In this document: positions 16,453-25,300 of the stretch, piece after piece
Layout: each line of letters opens with the position of its first letter
Numbering within the stretch: position 1 is the first letter of the stretch
Origin: Chitinophaga pinensis
GTDB taxonomy: Bacteria > Planctomycetota > Phycisphaerae > Phycisphaerales > SM1A02
DNA length: 29,708 bases
Reading direction: 5' to 3'
Assembly (NCBI GenBank): GCA_943329105.2
Contig: CALQCP020000004.1
Location: 1-29,708, forward strand
Notes under the pieces: generated by a model
What the model saw: the letters and a program-made list of their open reading frames with translations, nothing else
Database searches by the model: none
What the model was told of the DNA's origin: nothing
Made by a program: the position numbers and the translations under genes

Positions 16453-17319
16453 ATGGAGTCTACGCCGACCAGCATGAATTGGTCGCTCATTCGGTGGTGC
16501 GTATTAGCAATTCTTGCAGTGGCAGTAGTGATGCGCGTCGAGTGGTTCCGCGCCTCGCCGCGCGTTGGGCCAGCGTGGCAACTGCGCGCTGAACCAAGTG
16601 TCTTTGGTTTCGGAGCCGCTTTCCTTGCGTCTGCCGTTGGCGCGCAAATTCTCACCCTGGCGTTCAGACTTAATGACGAATCGCCGCAACTCATGCAGCA
16701 AGCACTGCAACGAATTGGCGCCCACGGCGCGCAACTTGCAGTGGTGGCGTTCATCTTGTTGGCACGGCGCTTCCGCCCACGTGGTGCAAGCACCGCAGTG
16801 ACGCGCGGTGGCGTCCACCAGCATCCACGTGCGCTACTGGAGTCAGTCATGATGGCTGTTGCTGGGGCACTCTTACTGTGGCCAGTGATCGAGGCGGTTG
16901 GCGGATCGATCGGCGCCATCGAGCGCTGGTTTGGAACTTCAACTCCCGCCGTTGGGCATCAAACCATTGAAATTCTCCTCAAAGCTGGCACTCATGACCC
17001 ATGGTGGTGGCTCACCATTGCCAGCGCGGTGATCTTGGCGCCGCTCGCCGAGGAGTTCGTCTATCGCGGGCTCTTGCAACAGGGGCTCAAGGCCATCGGA
17101 TTGAGTACACGGATCGCCATCGTGATCACTAGCTTCCTGTTCGCCATCATGCATTGGACCGCACTGACCGATGGATCGCGACTCGTAGGTATCACCGTGC
17201 TGTTCATTCTTGCAGTTGGCTGGGGCATGCTCTACGAGCGCACCGGTCGAATAGCAGCACCGATTCTGGCGCATGCGATCTTCAATGCAACGAATTTGCT
17301 CATCGCGTTCAACAGTTAG
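16453..17319 (+). CDS. CPBP/CAAX-type intramembrane metalloprotease
   Basis: 288 aa, divergent from trpC. The ATG at 16453 is taken; 16426 and 16474 are in-frame alternatives with no decisive ribosome site. About seven or eight hydrophobic helices are present. The three family motifs are intact: EEFVYRGLL (EExxxR), FLFAIMHW (FxxxH) and HAIFNATN (HxxxN), which supply the Glu/His active-site residues of the ABI/CPBP family (PF02517). Roles in bacteria include bacteriocin self-immunity and membrane protein processing; the substrate here is unknown. Its end is 18 bp from the convergent zwf stop. Confidence 0.9.
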   Translation: MESTPTSMNWSLIRWCVLAILAVAVVMRVEWFRASPRVGPAWQLRAEPSVFGFGAAFLASAVGAQILTLAFRLNDESPQLMQQALQRIGAHGAQLAVVAFILLARRFRPRGASTAVTRGGVHQHPRALLESVMMAVAGALLLWPVIEAVGGSIGAIERWFGTSTPAVGHQTIEILLKAGTHDPWWWLTIASAVILAPLAEEFVYRGLLQQGLKAIGLSTRIAIVITSFLFAIMHWTALTDGSRLVGITVLFILAVGWGMLYERTGRIAAPILAHAIFNATNLLIAFNS

Positions 17320-17337
17320 AGCGTGCCATTTCTAACG

Positions 17338-18861
17338 CTACGCGCCGTTGTGCCAACTGCGCCCCTCACGCGCTAACAAGTCATCCGCAGACTGTGGCCC
17401 CCATGAGCCGGGTGCGTAATTGCCATGGATTCCTGCACGCAACGGCTCGCTCGCGGCGCCAATGAATGGCATGACCGCACGCCATGCATCTTCCGTTTCC
17501 TCGCGTGTCTTGTAAAGCGTCTGGTCTCCGCGCATGGCATCCACTAACAGTGGGCCGTATGCCTCCACGGAATCGTTTCCGAATTCCTTGCGATAGTCCA
17601 TCACCATTTCAACAGGTCGCAGCGCGAACGAAGCGCCCGGAACCTTGCTATTAAATCGCAAGCTGAAACTTTCACCCGGCGCAATCTGGATGATCATTCG
17701 ATCCGCTTGAATAGGCGCCTTGTTCATCGAGCGGAACAAATTGGCAGGCGGTTCCTTGAACTGAATCACCACTTCAGTTCGCTTGGTTGCCATGCGCTTA
17801 CCGGTGCGGATATAGAACGGAGTCCCGCCCCAGCGCCAGTTGTCGAACGTAAATCGCAGCGCCGCAAACGTCTCCATCGTGGAACCCGCAGCAACACCCG
17901 GAAGTTCGTGGTACGCGCCTTCCGTGACCCCGGCGATGTCGCCCGCCGCGTACTGACCAAGCGCCACTGCACGTCCTGCCTGTGCCGCCGAAGGCACTTG
18001 AATGCTTTCCACAATCTTTCGCTTTTCTGCGTTGATCATCGCCGGCGTCCAGCTTGACGGCGGATCCATGGCTACAAACGCCATGACCTGCAGCAAGTGA
18101 CTCTGCACCATATCGCGGATGGCACCGGTCTGGTCATAGAACGCGGTGCGCGAACCAACACCCAATGTTTCCGATGCAGTGATCTGCACGTGATCAACAA
18201 AGTTGGCGTTCCACACCGGCTCAAAGATCGCGTTGGCAAAGCGGAAAGCCAGCAGGTTTTGCACGACTTCCTTGCCTAAATAGTGATCAATTCGATAGAC
18301 CGCTTCCTCCTCAAAGACGCGCCCCAGCGCACGGTTCAATGCCCGCGCGGAATCAAGATCATGGCCAAATGGCTTCTCGATCACCACGCGTTGCCAACTG
18401 CGCTTCAGGGGATCAATGCTGCACCAACGCTTACCTTCGGTCACCAAGTCAGCCGCATCAATCTGTCCGATGATTGGCTCGTAAAGATCCGGCGCCACCG
18501 AAAGATAGAAGAGGATATTTCCCCCTGTGCCCGCTTTGGCATCAAGCGCATGAATGGCGCTGACAACGGCTGGCCACGCTTCAGCGGTGGCCGCATCGCC
18601 AGCGATGTAGTGAATCCGATCCGCAAGCGCTCGCCACGCCGCTTCCTCAAACTCGCCTCCCAGCGCCTTGCGTGCGTCACGTGCAAGATCCTCACGGAAC
18701 TCTTCGTTGGTCTTGGCGCGCCTACTGACGCCAAGCACCTGAGTGCGCGGGTCAATGGCACCACGCCGGTTCATTTCATAGAGCGCGGGAATCAACTTTC
18801 GGTGCGTCAGATCGCCTGATGCACCAAGAATGACGATGACACATGGATCGATACTTGCCAC
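17338..18861 (-). CDS. zwf: glucose-6-phosphate 1-dehydrogenase
   Basis: 507 aa from the GTG at 18861, preceded 8 nt upstream by AGGA; an ATG at 18891 would add 10 residues but has no ribosome site. It oxidises glucose 6-phosphate to 6-phosphogluconolactone with NADP. Seen: the coenzyme loop VILGASGDLTHRKL near the N-terminus, VVIEKPFGHD, the active-site RIDHYLGKE with the catalytic His, and the C-terminal substrate/coenzyme region (FYIRTGKRM). The length is typical (~490-515). The next enzyme of the pathway (pgl) is encoded at 21357. Confidence 0.96.
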   Translation of the reverse strand: MASIDPCVIVILGASGDLTHRKLIPALYEMNRRGAIDPRTQVLGVSRRAKTNEEFREDLARDARKALGGEFEEAAWRALADRIHYIAGDAATAEAWPAVVSAIHALDAKAGTGGNILFYLSVAPDLYEPIIGQIDAADLVTEGKRWCSIDPLKRSWQRVVIEKPFGHDLDSARALNRALGRVFEEEAVYRIDHYLGKEVVQNLLAFRFANAIFEPVWNANFVDHVQITASETLGVGSRTAFYDQTGAIRDMVQSHLLQVMAFVAMDPPSSWTPAMINAEKRKIVESIQVPSAAQAGRAVALGQYAAGDIAGVTEGAYHELPGVAAGSTMETFAALRFTFDNWRWGGTPFYIRTGKRMATKRTEVVIQFKEPPANLFRSMNKAPIQADRMIIQIAPGESFSLRFNSKVPGASFALRPVEMVMDYRKEFGNDSVEAYGPLLVDAMRGDQTLYKTREETEDAWRAVMPFIGAASEPLRAGIHGNYAPGSWGPQSADDLLAREGRSWHNGA

Positions 18862-18963
18862 GGCGCGGATCCTACGGAAATCGAACGCCATGCATAACAA
18901 GCGGCAATTTGCGTACGCGGTGTGCAGACACCCACGCACCCCCGTCACCTCATCACAATGCCG

Positions 18964-19914
18964 TTACGCCGCGCCGCGCGCTTCGCGCGGGTGGAATCGA
19001 TCGATGGTCTTACGCAGATGACTTCGATCGACATGCGTATAGATCTGCGTCGTGCCGATGTCCGAGTGCCCAAGCAACTCTTGAATCACACGCAAATCAG
19101 CCCCGCCGGCCACCAAGTGCGTTGCAAAGGAGTGGCGCAGCAAGTGTGGATGCACCCCACGAATACCAGCAATGCGGGCGTACTTTCCAACAATCTGCCA
19201 CAGTGCCACGCGTTCAATCGGGCGACCAGTATGCGAAAGGAATAGCCGAAACCCATCGCGCGCATCTGGAAACCGCGTCAAGTGCGGCCGCAGTTCTGCT
19301 ACGTACGCCTTCACTGCATCAATCGCTGGAACACCAATCGGAACAATCCGCTGCTTGTTTCCCTTGCCAATGACATTCACAATTCCAAGCGTTTCATTGA
19401 AGTCATTCATCTTCAGCGTGCCCACTTCACTGGCACGCAAGCCTGCCGCGTACATCACTTCCAACATGGCGCGGTCGCGTAGCCACAGCGCCCCATGTTC
19501 AGGGCCGGGCGTTTCCACCAACTTCTTCATCTGCCCAGGCGTCAGCGTTCCTGGCAACTTCTTCCAAGTGGTTGGTCGTTCGAGCAGCCGCGCCGGGTCT
19601 TTCTCAAGCTTGAAATTCGCGTGCATCCAGCGAAAGAACACACGCATGGTTGCCAAATGCCGCACGATGGAAATCGGATCCAGTCCACGCTCGCGCGACA
19701 AGTAGCGCAAGTGCGCCGACAAGTGATCGACGGTGACTTCCTTGGGCGTACACACTCCCTGCGTGGCAAGGAACACGCGCATTCCCTCAAGGTCGCGCGC
19801 GTAGGCCTCAATCGTTGCAGCAGCAAGCCCTGCCTCAATGCGAATGAACACCATGAAATCTGCGATCGATCGATCGAAGTCAGGCGTCGCGGGAACGGCG
19901 GGCGAATCGTCCAT
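18964..19914 (-). CDS. xerD: tyrosine recombinase, XerD-like
   Basis: 316 aa, a typical Xer length. The N-terminal SAM-like DNA-binding domain spans ~12-100. The catalytic residues are all visible: Arg in AAGLRASEVG, Lys in GKGNKQRIVP, HLLRHSF (HxxR), LLGHSDIGTT (His) and the nucleophile Tyr in QIYTHV. This is the pattern of chromosome-dimer-resolving XerC/XerD proteins rather than phage integrases. No integron or phage genes flank it. Its start lies within the 3' end of the small upstream ORF (35-bp overlap). XerD versus XerC is not certain. Confidence 0.92.
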   Translation of the reverse strand: MDDSPAVPATPDFDRSIADFMVFIRIEAGLAAATIEAYARDLEGMRVFLATQGVCTPKEVTVDHLSAHLRYLSRERGLDPISIVRHLATMRVFFRWMHANFKLEKDPARLLERPTTWKKLPGTLTPGQMKKLVETPGPEHGALWLRDRAMLEVMYAAGLRASEVGTLKMNDFNETLGIVNVIGKGNKQRIVPIGVPAIDAVKAYVAELRPHLTRFPDARDGFRLFLSHTGRPIERVALWQIVGKYARIAGIRGVHPHLLRHSFATHLVAGGADLRVIQELLGHSDIGTTQIYTHVDRSHLRKTIDRFHPREARGAA

Positions 19915-20134
19915 GGATAGTTAGCGGTTGCGTCCGCGGCGCAGGAGCTGCGCGAGGCTGGTGTGTTTCTTCGCGATTGATGCGATGGAACATGGGGCAT
20001 CCGTAGAAGCCCCCCAAGCAGTAGCGGTACATGGCATCAAGTTCGGCCATGCGAAATCGATCCTGGCAGCGTGGATCGTTTTTATCCAAGTGCGGGCACG
20101 CGTGTCCAAGCGCTGGATCAGGGGCATTCTGCAT
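19880..20134 (-). CDS. small Cys-containing hypothetical protein overlapping xerD
   Basis: 84 aa. The ATG at 20134 is chosen because GGAG lies 5 nt upstream; an in-frame ATG at 20149 is possible. The centre has spaced cysteines: ACPHLDKNDPRC, then YCLGGFYGC about 25 residues later. Such a CxnC...C...C layout could bind a metal. The rest is basic and unstructured (Arg-rich tail). It ends 35 nt inside xerD, so the two may be translationally coupled. I recognise no named family, though the CPHLDKNDPRC pattern looks like a conserved motif rather than chance. Other frames here are also open, so the call is moderate. Confidence 0.6.
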   Translation of the reverse strand: MQNAPDPALGHACPHLDKNDPRCQDRFRMAELDAMYRYCLGGFYGCPMFHRINREETHQPRAAPAPRTQPLTIHGRFARRSRDA

Positions 20135-20247
20135 GGCAACTCCATCCATCCTAGATCGACCAAAGTTGCCGCCGAGCATCATTTCTCTCACTTTGCAGCA
20201 GGGCAGCTCAATCGGGCGCCGCATTCGTCACGATGGCGCCACTTCGA

Positions 20248-21312
20248 TCACTGGTACCGGACGCTGCGCGGGAAGAAATGCAGCCCCGCAGCCTTGCGAG
20301 CGCTCTCAAGCGTCTCCTCCGCCACCACATTGGCGCGCGCGCATCCCTTCTTCAGAATGTCCAGGAGTACCGCATCATCGTCGCCGATCCGCTCGCGGCG
20401 CGCACGCATCGGCGCCAACAGGCGATTGATTGCCTCCGCCACTTCCACCTTCACATGGCCATCGCCAAGATTGTCACCTGCTGCATAGCGTCGCTTCAAT
20501 TCAGCCACGCGATCAGGATCTTCGATGAATGTGTCCACATATTGAAACAGCGCGTTCTCAATATCACCAGGTTCCGTTGGGCTCTGCCGACCTGTGAAGA
20601 TCTTCTTCACTTTGTTCTCGACTTCTTTCGGCGAGTCACTGATGTAGATCGCATTTCCAAGACTCTTCGACATCTTGTTCTTGCCATCAATCCCAAGCAG
20701 CCGACCAACCTTGCCCACTTCCGCACGCGGCACCGGCCAAATTCCCCCAAGTTTCACGTGATCGGCATCATCCGCATCCGTTGGCACGCCGCAGTACATC
20801 TGATTGAAACGCCTGCCGACTTCGCGGGTGAGCTCTAGGTGCGGCACTTGATCTTCGCCCACCGGAACCCCCACTGGTCGGAATGCCAAGATGTCCGCAC
20901 ATTGCCCCACCGCATACAGCGGGAATCCAAATGAGTATGTCTCGCCAAGACCCTTCATCTCAATCTCAGTCTTCAATGTTGGGTTTCGCATCACGCGGTT
21001 GAACGGCAACAGCATGGCAAACAAGAACGTCAATTCATGGATCGCGGGAATCTCGCTCTGCAAGAAAATCGTCGATCGCTCCGGATCGATACCCATCGCC
21101 AGGTAGTCCTTCACAATGGCAATCGTGTCGCGGCGAATCTCTGCGGGCTTGTCAGCTCGGGTTGTAAAGGCGTGGTAATTGGCAAGAATGAAGTAGCAGT
21201 CATGCGTCTCCTGCAATTCCACGCGGCGTTTCACACTACCCACCCAGTGGCCAAGGTGAAGTTGCCCGGTAGGGGTGTCGCCAGTAAGAATCCGAGGTCG
21301 TTCTGCGGTCAT
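20248..21312 (-). CDS. trpS: tryptophan--tRNA ligase
   Basis: 354 aa. It charges tRNA-Trp. The class I signatures are clear: GDTPTGQLHLGHWVGS (HIGH-type, HLGH at 19-22), the YAVGQCADIL and VGEDQVPHLELTRE segments, and the KMSKS loop in GKNKMSKSLGN. The ATG at 21312 gives the normal N-terminus (RPRILTGDTPTG); the frame is open to 21423 but that part overlaps pgl. It is divergent from pgl by 44 bp. Confidence 0.96.
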   Translation of the reverse strand: MTAERPRILTGDTPTGQLHLGHWVGSVKRRVELQETHDCYFILANYHAFTTRADKPAEIRRDTIAIVKDYLAMGIDPERSTIFLQSEIPAIHELTFLFAMLLPFNRVMRNPTLKTEIEMKGLGETYSFGFPLYAVGQCADILAFRPVGVPVGEDQVPHLELTREVGRRFNQMYCGVPTDADDADHVKLGGIWPVPRAEVGKVGRLLGIDGKNKMSKSLGNAIYISDSPKEVENKVKKIFTGRQSPTEPGDIENALFQYVDTFIEDPDRVAELKRRYAAGDNLGDGHVKVEVAEAINRLLAPMRARRERIGDDDAVLLDILKKGCARANVVAEETLESARKAAGLHFFPRSVRYQ

Positions 21313-21356
21313 GGAAGGGGAAGGATACGCCCCGGCATCGCTAGTATTCCCCCACG

Positions 21357-22160
21357 ATGATCGGCGAACCCAATGACGACGAAATACAGGTTGAAGGACT
21401 TGACGAACCGATCGGCGGCCCACGCCTGCGCGGCACGGTGATTGCCCGGCGTACCGCCGAGGACTTGTATGACGCGTTGGCCTCCGATCTGATCGCCCAT
21501 TCCGCCAATTGTGTTCGCCAGTTTGGCGACTTCCATCTGGCGCTCTCCGGCGGTCGAACTCCGTTCCCGCTCTACGAGCGCCTGATGTACGACCCGCGCT
21601 TTCGCATTCTGCCGTGGCGGCGCACGCACCTGTGGATCGTCGACGAGCGTTGTGTTCCGTTCGAAAGCGAACTCTCCAACTTCAGTCGTATCAAAGAAGT
21701 GATCGTTGATCACTCTGATATCCCGCCCGAGCAAGTACACCCAATGCTTGCCAACACGCCCGAGTCCGCCGAGCGCTACGAGCGCGAACTCCGCGACACA
21801 CTCGGTTGGCGCCCCAAGGGTCACGACCGTCTTGACTTCGTGTTGCTCGGCATGGGTCTTGATGGCCACACCGCCAGCATCTTTCCCGGTTCACCCGCAT
21901 TGCATGGCAGCGATCGCCTGGTGATGGACGTTGCAGCGCCCACGACTTCCGCGCCCGCGGTGCCGCGCTGCACGCTCACCATGCAGATGCTGAACGCGTC
22001 GCGCTTTGTTGCGCCCTTCATCATGGGCGCGGATAAAGCACCCATCTTGCAACGCGTCGCCGATGGCGCATCACCCGATGAACTACCCATCGCCGGTCTT
22101 CGCCCCGTCGCTGGCGAATTGCGTTGGTTCCTCGACGCTGCGGCGTGCGGGCGCAGCTGA
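21357..22160 (+). CDS. pgl: 6-phosphogluconolactonase
   Basis: 267 aa. It hydrolyses 6-phosphogluconolactone, the product of Zwf. Family motifs: FHLALSGGRTP, LWIVDERCVP, SNFSRIKE, FVLLGMGLDGHTASIFPG and a late PRCTLTMQMLNASR segment. The length is slightly above the usual 225-250, owing to a ~25-residue acidic N-terminal extension. No clear SD. The stop is immediately followed by a short ACGGC/GCCGT hairpin (22160-22172), possibly a weak terminator. Confidence 0.95.
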   Translation: MIGEPNDDEIQVEGLDEPIGGPRLRGTVIARRTAEDLYDALASDLIAHSANCVRQFGDFHLALSGGRTPFPLYERLMYDPRFRILPWRRTHLWIVDERCVPFESELSNFSRIKEVIVDHSDIPPEQVHPMLANTPESAERYERELRDTLGWRPKGHDRLDFVLLGMGLDGHTASIFPGSPALHGSDRLVMDVAAPTTSAPAVPRCTLTMQMLNASRFVAPFIMGADKAPILQRVADGASPDELPIAGLRPVAGELRWFLDAAACGRS

Positions 22161-22322
22161 CGGCACCGCCGTTTGCGAGACCCTCTGAGGCATGCAAGCG
22201 CATGTATTTCTGGACACAGCAGATTTATCGCCGTTCGATGTGGAGCGCCGTGGTCGATGCGCCGAAGTGCGTATGTTGCCTATCCATTGATCACTGAACA
22301 TTTGCCGCTGAGAGAGCCCACT
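22161..22322. promoter_or_regulatory. leader region of the autotransporter gene
   Basis: 162 bp between pgl and the autotransporter. The frame of the autotransporter is open through much of it, but there is no ribosome site until GAGAGAG at about 22311, upstream of the ATG at 22323. No promoter boxes are convincing. Confidence 0.35.
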
Positions 22323-25300
22323 ATGCGCCCGTCGATTCACGAATACCGCCGCTTCTTTGCATGCTCGTCGCGCCCACTTGTTGCAGTGGGAAGCAGTCCG
22401 CTTGCAGCGATGGTGATGCTCATGCTTTTCCCGTTCGTCACGCCCGCTGTGGGCGACACCGTGGTTACTGGAAACGGCATTCCGGTGGTAGTCGCCGATC
22501 CGACAGCGATCGGCGCGAACCTTGACTTTGTTGCTGGCACTGGCGGCCCAGCCGTGTTGGACTTACTTACGGGCGGCACGTATGCCGGCGAATGGAGCAT
22601 CAACAATGTCTCCGCAGTCTTTAACTTGAATGGTGGTTCACTCTGGCTTCTGCCCACGGTCGGTACTGGCACAGCGACGGGTGATGCCAACCTACTAGTG
22701 ACTAACGGAACACTGCGGCTTGGTACGAACTCGTTTCTGACGGGCTTTGGTAGCGGCGGAACGGGTGGAACGCTCGCGGCAACCAATGGTGGTTCGCTAG
22801 TGATCGACGACAAGCAATGGATCGAAAGTATGACCTTGCTGCAACTCGGTGGCTCATGGACATCGGGCGCGGCAGCAACGTTCACCTACAGCGGGGCGGA
22901 TCCGGTCACCACTGCAGCTGGATTTTCACTCTTAAACGGTGGCGCTTCGGCGATCGCCTTGTCGGGCGCGGGTTCACTCACCTTTACCGGCAACGTGCAA
23001 GGCACCGGCGACCTCGTGGTCATCTCCGGCGGCGGCGGGGGAACGGTGAGCTTGGCGTTCAGCACCGGGTCCTTTGATGGCCACACCGTCATTGAGGGCA
23101 CCAGCGCCAACATCGACACACAGAATTCGGTCGGTCTTCAGGGGCTGACGCTCAATAGCGGTGCCGTCACGGTGGGCACCGCGCTGACACTCGCAGCTAG
23201 TCAAGCATTTGATGTGAACGGCACCTCGAGCCTCACGGGCAGTGCCCCGGGTCTCACGACATTCACACTCGATGGGGCGATGTCCGGAACTGGCAGCTTG
23301 GCGCTGAGCGGCATCAATCTGAACGTCAACGGCACCACTTCAACGTTCACCGGTGCGCTCACGCTCGCGGGTGCCGTTGGCAGCGAGTCCACCGTCACCA
23401 CCACGAACGCGGCATGGCTCGGCGGCGTGAGTTCGCTGACGATGGCGAACAACACGTCGTTGACTTACGCTGGCACCGACGCCGGCACGTATGGCGGCGC
23501 GATCATCACCGGCGCCGCTGCCACCGACCGCGCGCTGATCTTCACCTCCGGCGCCGGCAACGGCAACCTGACCCTCAGCGGTACGGTGGCCGGCACTGGC
23601 GACCTGGTGATCGGCTCGGCCGGCGGATCCACGGCCACCACGACGCTCGCCTTCTCGCTGGGAACGCTCGAAGGCCACACCGTCATCGAGAACGCCAACG
23701 TCGCCATCAACACCCAGGCGTCCATCGGCGCCGCGGGCCTCTCGCTCTCCGGCGCCAACGTCACGCTTGGCACCGCGCTCACGCTGCGCGCCGCGGACCT
23801 CGGCCCTCCGGCCACCCCGGACCAGGTGTTTGACCTCACTGGCACGTCCACGCTCACGGGCGGCGGTGCCGGCCTCACCGCGTTCACCGTGAACGGCGGC
23901 ATGACCGGCGGCGGGGCCCTCACACTCTCTGGCATCAGCATGAACGTCGGTGGCGCCACCGCCAACTACAACGGCACGCTGACGCTCGACGGTTCCTCGA
24001 CGCTCACCACCTCCAACCAGCAGTGGCTGACCAACGTCGCATCGATCAACCTTGGCAACGAAACATCGCTGATCTACGACGGCATCGTGGCAGGCAACTA
24101 CTCCGGTCCGTTGAACGCCACCGGCGCGTCGGCCACTATCGCCACTTCCGGCGCGACTGCCGCCGACTTCCGCGTCGACGGTACGGTGACCACCACGGGA
24201 GATCTGGTTGTCTCTGCACTCGACGGTTCCACGGCCACCACCACGCTGGCCTTCAGCGCCGGCAGTATCAGCGGTCAGACCGTCATCGACAGCGCCAAGG
24301 CGAAGATCGATACCGCGTTCTCCGTCGGTAGCACCGGCCTCGCACTCATCGACGGCGACCTTACGCTCGGCACCACGCTGACCCTCGGTTCTGGCCAGGC
24401 ATTCGCCGTGAACGGCACATCGAGCGTCACCGGCAGTGGCGGCGCCAACACGGCGTTCAATGTCGACGAGGCGATGTCCGGCACGGGCGCGCTCAGTATC
24501 TCGGGCGTTGATCTCTCGGTCGGCGCAGCCACGTCCGGGTTCACCGGCGGTATCGCGCTGAAGGCTGGCTCCACCGCCACCACGAGTAACGCCGCGTGGA
24601 TCAGCAGCCTCACTTCGCTCACCCTGAACGCCGATGCAACGGCGACGCAGTTCACCTACACCGGTAACGCCACTGCCACCTATGACGGCGCGCTTGTCTC
24701 GGGCGGCTCCGCCGCAGCCACCATCGCCACCTCCGGGGCCGGCACTGGCGCCCTCAACTTCACCGGCACCGTGGATGGCAGCGGCGACCTAGTCTTCAAG
24801 GCACTCTCGGGCTCCACCACCACCACCACGCTGGCCTTCAGCGCAAGCACCTTCACCGGCACCACGGTGATCGACACCATGTCCGCCGCCGTGAATACGC
24901 AAGCATCCGTCGGCGGCGCTGGCATGCGCATCTTGGATTCGCAGGTGGACATCGGCGCGAACCTCTCGCTCGGTTCCGCGCAGTCACTCACAATCGGTGG
25001 AACCACCACGCTCACCGGCACGTCTGCGGGGACCACCACGCTGGCGGTCGATGGCGGCCTCAACGTGTCGGGCGCCTCCGCCAATCTGACGCTCTCGCAA
25101 CTCAGTGCGTCATTTGGATCGGGCGGCACATCAAATTTCGCTGGCGATGTCACGCTCACTTCGGGATCCGCGCTCTCCCTGACTGACGGCGCCGATCTGA
25201 GTGACGCCTCGGTCTTCTCCGACGCGCTGAATTCCGGCGGCGCAGTGACCGTCGGCGGCGACGGCACGCTGGCCCGCATCGGCAGCGTCGGCAACGCGTT

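Noticed and set aside
15573..16919. Long upstream extension of the trpC frame
   Set aside because: Codons above 16385 are antisense to the CPBP protease gene, and the TrpC family N-terminus begins at 16385.
18964..19914. Phage or integron integrase marking a mobile island
   Set aside because: Sequence and length fit a housekeeping XerC/D; neighbours are core genes and no attachment-site repeats or phage genes are seen.
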